Source: Planctomycetaceae bacterium
GTDB lineage: Bacteria > Planctomycetota > Phycisphaerae > UBA1845 > UTPLA1
Length of the DNA: 64,000 nucleotides
NCBI GenBank assembly: GCA_006969385.1
Contig: CP030884.1
Coordinates: 62,001 to 126,000, forward strand
Reading direction: 5' to 3'
Positions 1 to 9,670 of this stretch are shown piece after piece. How positions within the stretch are numbered: the stretch's first letter is position 1; each line of letters starts with the position of its first letter. Both the position numbers and the translations under genes were made by a program. Below the pieces are notes generated by a model. The model did no database searches and was not told where the DNA came from. It worked only from the letters and a program-made list of their open reading frames with translations.

Positions 1-3000
1 GGATGCGACTGGTGTCGCGCTGGTCGTCGGTGCCTGCAACCGATTCGATTTCCAACAAGCCCAACGCAACACCGGCGTTGATCAAACCCGGATACACATT
101 GAGGCCCGTCGCATCGACCACCGTCGCGTTGGGCGGTGCCGTCGCGCCCGCCTCGCGCATCGAATGAATCTTGCCATCAACCATTACCAACGTTCCGTCG
201 CGCGGTTCGCTGCTGATCGGATGCAACCGACCGCCGGTGATCCACACTTCCTCCGCAGCTTGCTGCGGCAAGTCGATCAAATCGCGCTGCGGCGCGAAAG
301 GCCGCGCACCGCGCGGCTTGGCCGGTTCGTCCGGATTGAACTTGGGATGATGGAAATACACTTCGCCATCGATCAGCGTGAGCACACATTTGCTGAACGT
401 ATCCAATGGGTGTGCGTCGAACACGGCGATATCGCCAAACTTGCCGACCTTGAGCGAGCCGACGTGTTTATCCACGCCCAATTGAATCGCCGCGTTCAGC
501 GTAACCAAACGCAACGCATCGTTGGTGGACAAACCACCAAACCGTAGCGACTTGGCCGCTTCCAGATTCATATGACGAATCACCTCGCCCGAGTCGGAAT
601 TGACCGTGGTCACGATGCCGTTTTGCACCATGCGCGCCGCGTTGTGCGGAATCGCGTTAAACGCCTCGATCTTGTAGGCCCACCAATCGGAGAATGAGGA
701 GCCGGAAGCGCCGTGTCGATGAATCTCGGGCGCGATGCGATAGCCTTCGAGAATGTGCTGCAAGACGGCGATGCGGAAGCCGTGGTCTTCGGCCACATCG
801 ATCAGCCGCAGGATCTCATCCGCGCGATAGCAATGACAGTGCACCCAGATGTTGCCATCCATCACGTCGCAGAGTGCTTCGAGCCGTAAATCTTTCCGCA
901 TCGGGCGCGGATCGTTGTTGTTCGACTTGTCAGCACGAAACGCTTCTTGTTTCTGCGCATATTGCCGCGCCGCATGGAACGCGCGGCGCATCACCGTCTC
1001 AACGCCCGAGCGCGTACCCGGGAACCGGTTACCGCTGTTGCGCGAATTGGACTGCTTAACATTTTCACCCAACGCAAACTTGATCGTGCGCGGTGCCTGC
1101 GTGAAGTACCAATCGGCGACGGGCTTGCCAACCTTCACACGAAGCGTCGCGTTCTGCCCACCGATGGTGTTGGCCGAACCGTGCATCGTATGAATCGCCG
1201 TGATGCCACCGGCTACGGCGCGATAGGCCCCCACCGGCGTGTGATCGATTACATCGCGCAGTTGCACCTCGGGCGTGACGGACAGCGACCATTCGTTAAG
1301 GCCTCCGTTAATGCATAAGTGCGAATGGGCGTCGATCAAACCCGGCGATATAAAGTATCCCGTGAGGTCGATCTCCATCACGCCATCGCGTTTCGCAATA
1401 TTTTGACCGATCTCGGCAATGCGACCACCGCGAATCAGCACGTCGGTGCCTTCCAAATCGCCGTCTTCGATCGTAAGCAGCGTGGCATTGCGCAGCAGCA
1501 CGTCACCGCCAGTTTGAAACGCCGGCTTGCGATCCGCTTTAATCTCACTTGCAAACGTGGGCCAAACTATTTGCGGCTCTTTCTTCTTTTCATCCTTTTC
1601 GTCGGCATCCTCGTCATCGGAGCCTCTCTCTGCGTCCTCTTCTTCTTCCGGCGCGTCGTGGCCTTCGTCTTCCGGCGCGGTCTCGTCGTCGAGGCTCATC
1701 ACATTTAGATCGATGTCTTTATCGCCGACGACTTCTTCCCACGTTTCCGGGTCGCGGTCGGTGGGCTTGGGTTCATCGCCGTCATCATCCGATGCGGCTT
1801 TCGACACCTTGGGTTTGGGCTTATCCACCTGAAATGGTTTGCCATTAACAAACACCCAGCGCACCTTGGTTTTCTTCTTGTCCGCCAACGGGCCATCGAT
1901 GATGGTCAGGTTCGCCGGGCGACCGTCGTCGATGCGGCCTAACATGTTCTCCAAGCCGAGCATTCGCGCCGCGTCGGTCGTGAGCGCCGCCAGCGCCGCC
2001 TCTTCGGGCAGCCCGCGCTCGACTGCCAATGCCAAGTTCTTGCGCAGCTCCTTTGGTGATTCGAGATCATACGTCGACAGCGCAAAACGAATGCCGGCCT
2101 CGTGCAGCCGCATGGCATTGTCCACCTTCTCATGCCACAAGCGCAATCGTTCGTCGTAAACACGCTCGGGCTCGAACGCACGATCGTGCCAGCCGTTGTC
2201 GAATGTCGGTGCGCGGCTCGACCATGCAGGTAGCTCCTGCGGTTCCTCATCCATGATCGGCGACTTGGGTTTTTCCGGTTTGTCACCGAACTTCAAGCTC
2301 AGAATCAACGGCACACCTTCGCGTTTAAGGCGATCGGCCACTTTCCATGCCTCGTGCCCGCCGACAACCATCGGCTCGACCTGTGTCTGCGCCGCCAAAT
2401 CGAGCGCTCGCAGAATTTCGTTTTCGCCATTCGCAAAGAATGCCACCGGCCGTTTGCGATCGAGCACCGGCCCCAGCGCAGCCAAGTCGCGATCGAATGG
2501 TGGTGCATCCCCGAGCGCATTGCGAGCGTGCCATGCTTCGAGGTCGCGCTGCCAGCGCGCGTCGTGCATCGTTTGGCGAAACAGCGCGATCGCGCCGGCT
2601 TGCGTTGCCGGATAACGCATGTCATTTGGCGAATTGGTATTGCGCGTGCCGCGCGCCAAATCGGCATGCAACGCGAAATCTTGTAGAAGTAACCGTCGAC
2701 GTAGCGGCTCGTTGTTTAACAAGTACACCGCACTGTTGCCGGCCATGATGGTGGACTCGGGTGATACCAGCGCCGCCGTCAGTCCGACCTTGTGATGCGC
2801 TTCGATCTGCTTATCCGATGGCGCATACATCTCCGCCACGCGCCAGCGCGCGCGAATGGCGCGGCGATAGCCTTCGGGAATGCCGGGCTGAATCGTCTCC
2901 TTCGTATCGGGATACTCGTCGCGCAACGCGCGCAACTCCGATTCCGACGGCTTTTTGGCATCCACGCCTTCGTGCGTGAGCGCATCGATGAAACCGGCGT

Positions 3001-3250
3001 AAACCGTCGACTCAGGTAAATCGAAGACGTCCGCGTTGGCGGGAATGTTGACATCCGCGCCCACGTCATCGATGCGGCCGTCGCGAATAATGATCACGCC
3101 GTTTTCAATGGTTTCACCCGGCGCGCGAACGACTTTGCCCGCCCTGATGGCGATCGGCGGCTCGAACTCCGCCGCGGCGGTCTGCGCGAATGCGGCACAT
3201 ACAACGGTGACGACACCAACGCCTAACCGGCGCGTAAACGAAAAAGGCAT
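1..3250 (-). CDS. Secreted protein with two amidohydrolase domains (C-terminus lies outside the window)
   Basis: The frame is open from the ATG at 3250 to the left edge, about 1083 residues with no stop, so the 3' end is missing. The N-terminus is a Sec signal peptide (hydrophobic stretch about residues 10-27). Two metal-dependent amidohydrolase domains follow, separated by a very acidic linker at about residues 510-555. In domain 1 the metal motif normally read as HxH is LTH (residues 91-93), so its first histidine is missing. Domain 2 keeps DAHSH near 641, a VHCHC histidine near 805, a QH near 829 and NSDSGE near 884, so it looks catalytically complete. Proteins with this layout are usually annotated as imidazolonepropionase-like or dipeptidase-like amidohydrolases. 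The substrate cannot be read from the sequence. The protein is probably periplasmic. Confidence 0.85.
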   Translation of the reverse strand, partial: MPFSFTRRLGVGVVTVVCAAFAQTAAAEFEPPIAIRAGKVVRAPGETIENGVIIIRDGRIDDVGADVNIPANADVFDLPESTVYAGFIDALTHEGVDAKKPSESELRALRDEYPDTKETIQPGIPEGYRRAIRARWRVAEMYAPSDKQIEAHHKVGLTAALVSPESTIMAGNSAVYLLNNEPLRRRLLLQDFALHADLARGTRNTNSPNDMRYPATQAGAIALFRQTMHDARWQRDLEAWHARNALGDAPPFDRDLAALGPVLDRKRPVAFFANGENEILRALDLAAQTQVEPMVVGGHEAWKVADRLKREGVPLILSLKFGDKPEKPKSPIMDEEPQELPAWSSRAPTFDNGWHDRAFEPERVYDERLRLWHEKVDNAMRLHEAGIRFALSTYDLESPKELRKNLALAVERGLPEEAALAALTTDAARMLGLENMLGRIDDGRPANLTIIDGPLADKKKTKVRWVFVNGKPFQVDKPKPKVSKAASDDDGDEPKPTDRDPETWEEVVGDKDIDLNVMSLDDETAPEDEGHDAPEEEEDAERGSDDEDADEKDEKKKEPQIVWPTFASEIKADRKPAFQTGGDVLLRNATLLTIEDGDLEGTDVLIRGGRIAEIGQNIAKRDGVMEIDLTGYFISPGLIDAHSHLCINGGLNEWSLSVTPEVQLRDVIDHTPVGAYRAVAGGITAIHTMHGSANTIGGQNATLRVKVGKPVADWYFTQAPRTIKFALGENVKQSNSRNSGNRFPGTRSGVETVMRRAFHAARQYAQKQEAFRADKSNNNDPRPMRKDLRLEALCDVMDGNIWVHCHCYRADEILRLIDVAEDHGFRIAVLQHILEGYRIAPEIHRHGASGSSFSDWWAYKIEAFNAIPHNAARMVQNGIVTTVNSDSGEVIRHMNLEAAKSLRFGGLSTNDALRLVTLNAAIQLGVDKHVGSLKVGKFGDIAVFDAHPLDTFSKCVLTLIDGEVYFHHPKFNPDEPAKPRGARPFAPQRDLIDLPQQAAEEVWITGGRLHPISSEPRDGTLVMVDGKIHSMREAGATAPPNATVVDATGLNVYPGLINAGVALGLLEIESVAGTDDQRDTSRI

Positions 3251-3618
3251 GTTGCTTTCCCCTCGGGTGATTCCGTTTGGGTGGTCTCATATCGCCGTCA
3301 ATGCACGGATCAGACGGCAATCGTTACAACCGTAAATCGGTCGATCGGCATGGGCAGTCTGGCTTCAAGAACTGCCCGCGCTTGCGACCGTTCTACCATT
3401 ACGGACGAAAATATCGTTCATTGAAACCGGCGATAATACCGACTGCCACGCTCGTCGTCAGTACGCCAGTCCACCGTTGTTACCGCAAACGGCCGCGCCT
3501 TGCATGCCTAACGTCCTCTAACGTAAAATCCGGACCCATTACCTCGCGTTGCGCCGGTCGTATTCACCGGTGATAACTGTCCTCGCAACGCAACGTCAGG
3601 GATGACCCGAGGAATCGC
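3251..3618. other. Intergenic region between divergent genes
   Basis: This 368-base gap separates the minus-strand amidohydrolase from the plus-strand cytochrome, so it should hold promoters for both. I see no convincing sigma-70 box, hairpin or coding frame in it. A GAGGAA Shine-Dalgarno lies just ahead of the cytochrome ATG at 3619. Confidence 0.4.
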
Positions 3619-5748
3619 ATGAAATCGATCTATAGCAACACGCCAGATTCAACGAACGCCACGACCCCACACCAATTCTCAAATCGACAAACCGCTAAAT
3701 ACAGTATCCTGCTCACCGCCTGCCTCGCGCTGACGGTCGGTACCGGCATGCTCTGCCCGGCGGTCGATCTGAACAACTTGGATGAAGAAACCGCCGCGTT
3801 GTTGGCGGCCGCGCCTACGCCCGCGATGGGCAGCTACGACGACATGGGCACGCTGCGCAGCGCCGACGAAGCCCGCGCGATGGTGGTCGATGCCGGGCTC
3901 GATCCGGAAGTTGAAGATAGCTATCTGCGGCTGGGCTTGGTCGAGTTGTCGGAAGAGCGCATCATCACCGGCCGCGATTTGTTCTTACAAGGACAATTGG
4001 GCGACCCCTTTGCCGTAAGCAACATCCTGAGTTTCGCGCAGGAATTCGGCAAAAGCACGCTGGAATCGGCGCTCGATTCGCTCGATGCCGCTAACGATCC
4101 CAACGGTACTAACGCATTTCTGCGCGATGTGCTGTTGACGGGCCTCTTACGCCCCAAGGAGCCGACGACCAATTTGGAAGTCACGCTCTCGCGCGATCTG
4201 AAACTCGGCACGCAAACGATCCCCGCCGGAACGGTGATGCGGACTGGGCTCGATGTCGCGGCGGGCAACCTGACGCCCGTCGGCTTCGACGGCGGCTCGG
4301 TCAGTTGCGCGATTTGCCACGCGTCGGTCGATCCGAACACCGGCCTGCAAGTCGTCGGTCGCCCCAATACCGATTTAGACATTGCGCTATTTCTGGCATT
4401 GAGCCCCAACAGCGCGTCGTCGTTTTTAAAAGTCAACGCCAGTGAGTTCGACCCGATGGACCCGCGCTATCCGCGCACCGGTCGCCGCATCATCGATAGC
4501 AACGACGAGATGGTCACGCTGCCCGATCCGGTTGCATTCGAAGCGGCGTATGACGACTTTTTGTTGAACGTGCCCAAGGGTTCGTTCGACGCCGGCCCCG
4601 ATAGCCTGACGTCGCCCGCGCGCATTCCGGATAATTTCGTGTTCGGCGAAGGCGGCATGGGTTGGGACGGCGGCTTCCAAATCGGCCCGTTTGGCGGCGT
4701 GACGGCGTTTTCCAGCGCCGTGCATTCGTTTGAACTAAGTTTGATCGGCCCGTTTTTCTCGCCGGAAGAAGTCAGCGGCGTCGATCCCGAAGTCTTGTTA
4801 GGCACTATGCTCCAGAACGCCGCCGACCCGGCGCTGCGCATTCCGGATGATGTTAAACCTTCCGTCTGGCTGAATGAGAACTTCCCCGGCGCCGAGCGCG
4901 AGCGTATCGCGACGTTGCCGTCGTTCCCCGATCCCGACTTGTTCAGCTTGAACGGGCAAATTTTCGCGCCGCCGGGTGAGCGCGTGCTCGAATCGGCCAA
5001 CGCCCTCGCCGCCTTTCAAGCCACGCTCAACGTGCCGCCCAATCGCTCGCCCGAAAACTTTTTCAACACGCTCAGCGGTGCGGTCGGCCGCGGTGCCGAC
5101 GTGTTTCGCGCCGCCGATTGTGCCAGTTGCCACACGCCGCCGTTCTTTACCAACGGTGCAATCATCGCGTCGGATGTGATCGGTACCAACGACGTGCGCG
5201 GCAAGGCGCGCAACGCGCTCGTCGGCCGTCTCGTCGAAGCACAACTGCCCAGTTTCGATCAGATGATGCCGCTGGGGCCCAATCCGACCATGCTCGACCT
5301 GCCGCCCGCCCCCGGCATGGATGACAACCTCTCGCTGCCGCCCGGTCTCGATACCGGTGCGGGTGGCTACAAAGTGACGGCCCTGCGCGGTGCGTATTTC
5401 AATGCGCCGTACTTGCATGACGCCGGCGTCGCCGTACATCCCGATGCGCTCGCGATCAATAGCGATGGTAGTTACACGATTCTCGATGAAAGCGGCATCG
5501 GCGTTCCCGGCACCTCTGGCATTGCCGAACCGGTGAGCGCCGCCCATTCGCTGCGCGCCCTGCTCGATCGCGACCTGCGCGCCATCCTGATTGCCAATAA
5601 CGCCGCCGATGAACGCCTGCAAACCATGAATGTCGAAGGCAAAGGGCACGAATTCTTCGTCGATCCTGCCGCAGGATTTACCTATCAACAACAAACGGAC
5701 CTGATCGCATTCCTGCTGTCACTCGACGACAACCCGGGTGCCTTTTAA
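3619..5748 (+). CDS. Exported diheme c-type cytochrome (cytochrome c peroxidase/MauG-like)
   Basis: A 709-residue protein with an N-terminal hydrophobic segment (about residues 30-48) that looks like a Sec signal preceded by a long polar leader. Two CxxCH heme-attachment motifs are visible: CAICH at 230-234 and CASCH at 501-505. The second lies in a C-terminal domain typical of bacterial diheme peroxidases, with a GYKVTALRGAYFNAPYLHDA-type segment after it. The protein is about twice the length of a classical CcpA, with a long middle insertion. Expected role: periplasmic electron transfer or peroxide reduction; which one cannot be decided here. The ATG at 3619 is preceded by a good GAGGAA Shine-Dalgarno. 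It stands alone, with the ABC transporter genes starting immediately downstream. Confidence 0.8.
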   Translation: MKSIYSNTPDSTNATTPHQFSNRQTAKYSILLTACLALTVGTGMLCPAVDLNNLDEETAALLAAAPTPAMGSYDDMGTLRSADEARAMVVDAGLDPEVEDSYLRLGLVELSEERIITGRDLFLQGQLGDPFAVSNILSFAQEFGKSTLESALDSLDAANDPNGTNAFLRDVLLTGLLRPKEPTTNLEVTLSRDLKLGTQTIPAGTVMRTGLDVAAGNLTPVGFDGGSVSCAICHASVDPNTGLQVVGRPNTDLDIALFLALSPNSASSFLKVNASEFDPMDPRYPRTGRRIIDSNDEMVTLPDPVAFEAAYDDFLLNVPKGSFDAGPDSLTSPARIPDNFVFGEGGMGWDGGFQIGPFGGVTAFSSAVHSFELSLIGPFFSPEEVSGVDPEVLLGTMLQNAADPALRIPDDVKPSVWLNENFPGAERERIATLPSFPDPDLFSLNGQIFAPPGERVLESANALAAFQATLNVPPNRSPENFFNTLSGAVGRGADVFRAADCASCHTPPFFTNGAIIASDVIGTNDVRGKARNALVGRLVEAQLPSFDQMMPLGPNPTMLDLPPAPGMDDNLSLPPGLDTGAGGYKVTALRGAYFNAPYLHDAGVAVHPDALAINSDGSYTILDESGIGVPGTSGIAEPVSAAHSLRALLDRDLRAILIANNAADERLQTMNVEGKGHEFFVDPAAGFTYQQQTDLIAFLLSLDDNPGAF

Positions 5749-5757
5749 TGCAACCGC

Positions 5758-6543
5758 TTGAGACCGCAACGACTGCAAGGGAGGCCCGCCGTCGGTTCGA
5801 ATGATCTGGCATTTGAGTTGCGCGGCGTGCAGAAACGCTTCGGTGACGCTACGGCGCTCGGCCCGGTCGATCTTAGAATTGCCCCTCGCAAAACGACCGT
5901 CCTGATCGGTGAAAGCGGCTGCGGTAAGTCGACGTTGCTGCGCTTGCTCAATGCGTTGATCGCGCCCACGGCGGGCACGGTGCATTGCGATGGCGTTCCC
6001 CTCGGCAACATCGATATGCTGGAACACCGTCGCCGCATCGGCTACGTCATTCAAGACGGTGGTTTGTTTCCACATCTAACGGCCTATCGCAACGTCGCGC
6101 TGCTCGCCCACTATCTGAAAATGGATAAAGGCAAGATCGACGCGCGCATCGAAGCACTCGCGTCGCTCACACTCTTCCCCACCGACGGCCTCGATCGCTA
6201 TCCGGCCCAACTTTCCGGCGGCCAACGGCAGCGTGTGAGCCTGATGCGCGCGCTCATGCTCGACCCACCGATTCTGTTACTCGACGAACCGCTCGGCGCG
6301 CTCGACCCGATGATTCGCGCCGACCTACAGCAAGACCTCGCTGAGATTTTCCGCACGTTGCACAAGACCGTCATCATGGTGACGCACGACTTGGCCGAAG
6401 CAGCGTACCTCGGGCACGACATCATTCTGCTTCGCGCGGGTAAGGTCGTACAGCAAGGCAGCATCGACGACCTCACCAACCACCCCGCCGAAGAATTCGT
6501 CACACGCTTCATCGAAGCCCAACGGGTGCAACATGTCGCGTGA
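5758..6543 (+). CDS. Glycine betaine/choline-type ABC transporter ATPase (OpuCA/ProV family)
   Basis: This 261-residue cytoplasmic ATPase would power import of a quaternary amine osmolyte such as glycine betaine, choline or carnitine. It has Walker A GESGCGKST, a Q-loop (IQDGG), the signature LSGGQRQRV, Walker B ILLLDEPLGALD and the switch histidine in VTHD. There is no CBS pair at the C-terminus, so it lacks the ionic-strength sensor of OpuCA/OpuAA. The start is uncertain: TTG at 5758 lies 10 bases after the cytochrome stop, and no in-frame ATG occurs before the conserved domain. The frame overlaps the next gene by 11 bases, so the two are almost certainly co-transcribed and coupled. Confidence 0.9.
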   Translation: MRPQRLQGRPAVGSNDLAFELRGVQKRFGDATALGPVDLRIAPRKTTVLIGESGCGKSTLLRLLNALIAPTAGTVHCDGVPLGNIDMLEHRRRIGYVIQDGGLFPHLTAYRNVALLAHYLKMDKGKIDARIEALASLTLFPTDGLDRYPAQLSGGQRQRVSLMRALMLDPPILLLDEPLGALDPMIRADLQQDLAEIFRTLHKTVIMVTHDLAEAAYLGHDIILLRAGKVVQQGSIDDLTNHPAEEFVTRFIEAQRVQHVA

Positions 6544-8149
6544 GCACGTGCAACTGAAGCGTCCGTCGCGTCGTACATCGACCCGGGTGCCCCTGCCCCT
6601 TTGGGGCTGGGGGACAACAGCACCAGCGTCGAGCACGCGAAACATCTCGCACGCATTTTTTCCGATCACCGTCGCGTTCGTTTTCCTACTAACGGGCTGC
6701 GACAACCAACCATCCGAGTCCAACATCGTCGTCGGCTCCAAGCGCTTCACTGAGTCCAACATCCTCGCCGAAACACTTCGATTAATCGCCATCGAACGCG
6801 GCCTCGAAGCCGATCACAAACGCAACATGGGCTCGCGCATCGTATTCGACGCCCTGTCGAACGGTAGTATCGACGCCTACGTCGAATACACCGGCACACT
6901 CAAACGCGAATTGCTCGCCGACCGCAAGATATCAACTAACAAACAACTCATTGACGTACTGAGTGAATTTGACATCTCCATGAGCGAGCCACTCGGCTTC
7001 GACAACACCTACGTATTGGGCATTCGCCGCGACCTGGCAAAACGCAAGGAGATTAAAAAGATCAGCGATCTGATCGCACATCCGGAATTGCGCATCGGTT
7101 TCTCCAGTGAATTTATGAATCGCGAAGATGGCTGGCCCGCCCTGCGCGCCCGCTATCAATTGCCGCATGAAGACGTGCGCGGTATGGAACACGACCTCGC
7201 CTATCGCGCCATCGAAAGCGAAGCGCTGGACGTCATCGATCTCTATTCGACCGACGCCAAGATCGAACAATACGATCTCGTGCGTCTCGAAGACGACTAC
7301 CGGCACTTTCCGCAGTATCGCGCCGTTATTCTCTATCGCAGCAAACTCGACGACACGCAGCATGAGCTTGTCCAAGCGTGGAAACAACTCGAAGGCGCGC
7401 TCGACGAAAACGCGATGACTGCCCTCAACGCCAAGGCCGATATCGAGGGCCTGCGCCCCGGCAAGGTCGCCTCTGAATATCTGCAGCAAGCGTTCGATAT
7501 CGATGTCGAGTTTGCCGACATCAAACTCGGCACGCGGCTGTGGACCACCACCCGCCAGCACCTACTCCTCGTCGGACAGTCGATGTTTGGCGCGATCGTC
7601 ATTGGCTTGGCGCTCGGCATTCTTACCGCCAAATCGAAACCGTTGGTTAGCCAAACAATTCTGGGCACCGTCTCCATCGTACAGACCATTCCCGCGATCG
7701 CGCTACTCGTCTTTATGATTCCGGTGTTTCAAACCATCGGCGCGTTACCCGCCATCGCGGCCTTGTTCCTTTACAGTTTGCTACCCATCGTGCGCAACAC
7801 GCATGCCGGGCTGCATTCGATTGCGGGTGGCCTGCGCGAATCCGCCGAAGCGCTGGGCCTACCGGCCGGCGCGCGCATGCGGTTGGTCGAACTGCCATTA
7901 GCTGCGCGTTCGATTCTGACCGGTATCAAAACGGCGACCGTCATCAACATCGGTACGGCCACGCTCGGTGGTTTCATCGGCGCCGGCGGTTATGGCGAAC
8001 CGATCCTGACGGGCATCAATCGGGCCAGCACCGAGACCATTCTCGAAGGTGCCATTCCGGCGGCATTGATGGCATTGGCGGCGCAAGGACTGTTTGAATT
8101 AGCGGATCGTCTATTTATATCGAAGGGATTGCGGCTGGCACGGTCGTAA
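6533..8149 (+). CDS. Fused glycine-betaine-type binding protein and ABC permease
   Basis: A 538-residue fusion. Residues 40-58 form a lipoprotein signal ending in LTGC, followed by an OpuAC/OsmX-type substrate-binding domain (about 65-320; it opens with VVGSKRFTESNILAE, typical of the family). A permease domain follows (about 330-538) with several membrane helices and the BPD_transp_1 EAA-like loop around ESAEALGLPAGARMR. Fusions of these two parts are known, but the OpuA-type order is permease first. Here the binding domain is first, which places it outside the membrane directly ahead of helix 1. The N-terminal 35 residues before the signal are unusually long; a GTG near 6587 is an alternative start. 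With the preceding ATPase it makes a complete importer. Confidence 0.88.
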   Translation: MSREHVQLKRPSRRTSTRVPLPLWGWGTTAPASSTRNISHAFFPITVAFVFLLTGCDNQPSESNIVVGSKRFTESNILAETLRLIAIERGLEADHKRNMGSRIVFDALSNGSIDAYVEYTGTLKRELLADRKISTNKQLIDVLSEFDISMSEPLGFDNTYVLGIRRDLAKRKEIKKISDLIAHPELRIGFSSEFMNREDGWPALRARYQLPHEDVRGMEHDLAYRAIESEALDVIDLYSTDAKIEQYDLVRLEDDYRHFPQYRAVILYRSKLDDTQHELVQAWKQLEGALDENAMTALNAKADIEGLRPGKVASEYLQQAFDIDVEFADIKLGTRLWTTTRQHLLLVGQSMFGAIVIGLALGILTAKSKPLVSQTILGTVSIVQTIPAIALLVFMIPVFQTIGALPAIAALFLYSLLPIVRNTHAGLHSIAGGLRESAEALGLPAGARMRLVELPLAARSILTGIKTATVINIGTATLGGFIGAGGYGEPILTGINRASTETILEGAIPAALMALAAQGLFELADRLFISKGLRLARS

Positions 8150-8226
8150 GCGGCGATTTCGGTCTTAAGGCGAGTTCAATCGCAGCCAACAAGTTTTTTC
8201 CAAATCTTTCATCGGATAAACGAATC

Positions 8227-8240
8227 TGCGGATATAATTC
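8227..8240 (+). promoter_or_regulatory. Possible -10 box upstream of egtB
   Basis: A perfect TATAAT hexamer lies at 8233-8238 in the AT-richer 120-base gap ahead of egtB. No good -35 sits at the usual distance, so this is a weak promoter call. Confidence 0.3.
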
Positions 8241-8371
8241 ACCGTAAATCGAATTCTCACGCGAATCGAATGGCGCGGCAGCACAGTAAAAGGTGCCTGG
8301 TGTTGCGGCCTAAAAAAAACCAATCAGGCAATCCACACCTCAAAGCAGTCCCAGCGCGAGAGGTACATGAC

Positions 8372-9670
8372 ATGGCCACCATTGCACAACTCGTCGCTCG
8401 CGATCCCGAAACGGCCCGCATCACCGCCCTGAAGCGATTTCACAACACGCGCCGACAATCGATTCAACTGGCTCACCCGCTCACGCCCGAGGATTGCGCC
8501 GTGCAGGCGATGCCCGACGCGAGCCCGACTAAGTGGCACCTTGCCCATACGACTTGGTTTTTCGAGACCTTTATCCTCGAACGCATTAATCCCAATCGCG
8601 CGCCGCTGAATGAAGCGTTTAGATATTTATTCAACTCCTACTACAACACAGTCGGCCCGCAGTTCACCCGTGCACAACGCGGTTTGCTAACCCGCCCCAG
8701 CCTCGATGACGTGCTAACGTATCGCCGCGCCGTCGATGACGCCGTTACCCACACGCTCTCCACCGCTGATGCCGATGCGTTGGCCGACCTGCTACCCATA
8801 TTGCAGCTCGGCATTCAGCACGAGCAGCAACATCAGGAGTTGATTCTCACCGACATTAAGGCGCTCTTCTGGCAGAACCCGTTACGCCCTGCGTATCTCG
8901 CCAACTGCAAGCCGCTCGCGCGACCGCCGGTCCGCACCCTCGGCTGGCGCGAGGTGCGCGAAGGCCTTTACGAGATCGGTTACAGCGGCGATGCGTTTCA
9001 TTACGACAACGAAGCCCCGCGCCATCGGGTCTGGCTCGATCGCTACCAAATCGCCGATCGCCTCGTCACCAACGGCGAATATCTGGCCTTCATCGAAGCC
9101 GGTGGTTATCAACGCGCCGAGCTTTGGTTATCCGAAGGTTGGCAAGCCGTTGAAGCGAATGGTTGGCAGGCCCCGCTTTATTGGGAACGCGATGCCGCTG
9201 GCACCTGGCAGCAGTTCACGCTGCATGGCATGAAGCCCGTCTATCCCAACGAACCCGTTTGCCACGTCAGCCTGTTTGAGGCCGACGCCTACGCACGCTG
9301 GGCCGGCGCGCGGCTGCCGACGGAGGCCGAGTGGGAAGTGGTTTCCATCGCCCAACCCGAATGCGGCACCTTTCTCGAAGACGCACGCTACCATCCCGCC
9401 GCCGGCGATCATTCGCACGGTCAGTTTTTCGGCGACGTGTGGGAATGGACGAGTTCGGCGTACGGCCCCTACCCCGGTTACACGCAACCCGAAGGTGCCT
9501 TTGGCGAATACAACGCCAAATTCATGAGCAATCAAAACGTGATGCGTGGCGGTTCGTGCGCCACGCCGCGCGATCATATTCGCGCGACGTATCGAAACTT
9601 CTTCCCCGGTGCCACCCGCTGGCAATTCACGGGGATTCGACTTGCAAGGAACGCGACGGAAAATGCCTAA
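8372..9670 (+). CDS. egtB: Ergothioneine biosynthesis sulfoxide synthase EgtB
   Basis: A non-heme iron enzyme that uses oxygen to join a thiol donor (cysteine or gamma-glutamylcysteine) to hercynine. The N-terminal DinB-type domain supplies the iron ligands: a histidine in WHLAHTTWF (H56/H59) and HEQQH (H150 and H154). The 4-residue spacing matches known EgtB proteins. The C-terminal formylglycine-generating-like domain ends with the family hallmark RGGSCATP...TYRNFFPG..RWQFTGIRLAR. I place the start at ATG 8372, with GAGAGG 8 bases upstream. An in-frame ATG at 8270 would add 34 residues that do not look conserved. Length is 432 residues, normal for EgtB. It overlaps egtD by 8 bases. No egtA or egtC homologue is nearby, which suggests the short EgtB-EgtD route. 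Confidence 0.93.
   Translation: MATIAQLVARDPETARITALKRFHNTRRQSIQLAHPLTPEDCAVQAMPDASPTKWHLAHTTWFFETFILERINPNRAPLNEAFRYLFNSYYNTVGPQFTRAQRGLLTRPSLDDVLTYRRAVDDAVTHTLSTADADALADLLPILQLGIQHEQQHQELILTDIKALFWQNPLRPAYLANCKPLARPPVRTLGWREVREGLYEIGYSGDAFHYDNEAPRHRVWLDRYQIADRLVTNGEYLAFIEAGGYQRAELWLSEGWQAVEANGWQAPLYWERDAAGTWQQFTLHGMKPVYPNEPVCHVSLFEADAYARWAGARLPTEAEWEVVSIAQPECGTFLEDARYHPAAGDHSHGQFFGDVWEWTSSAYGPYPGYTQPEGAFGEYNAKFMSNQNVMRGGSCATPRDHIRATYRNFFPGATRWQFTGIRLARNATENA

Noticed and set aside
4798..5694. Minus-strand frame of 298 codons opposite the cytochrome gene
   Set aside because: The plus-strand frame holds both CxxCH motifs; the opposite frame has no domain.
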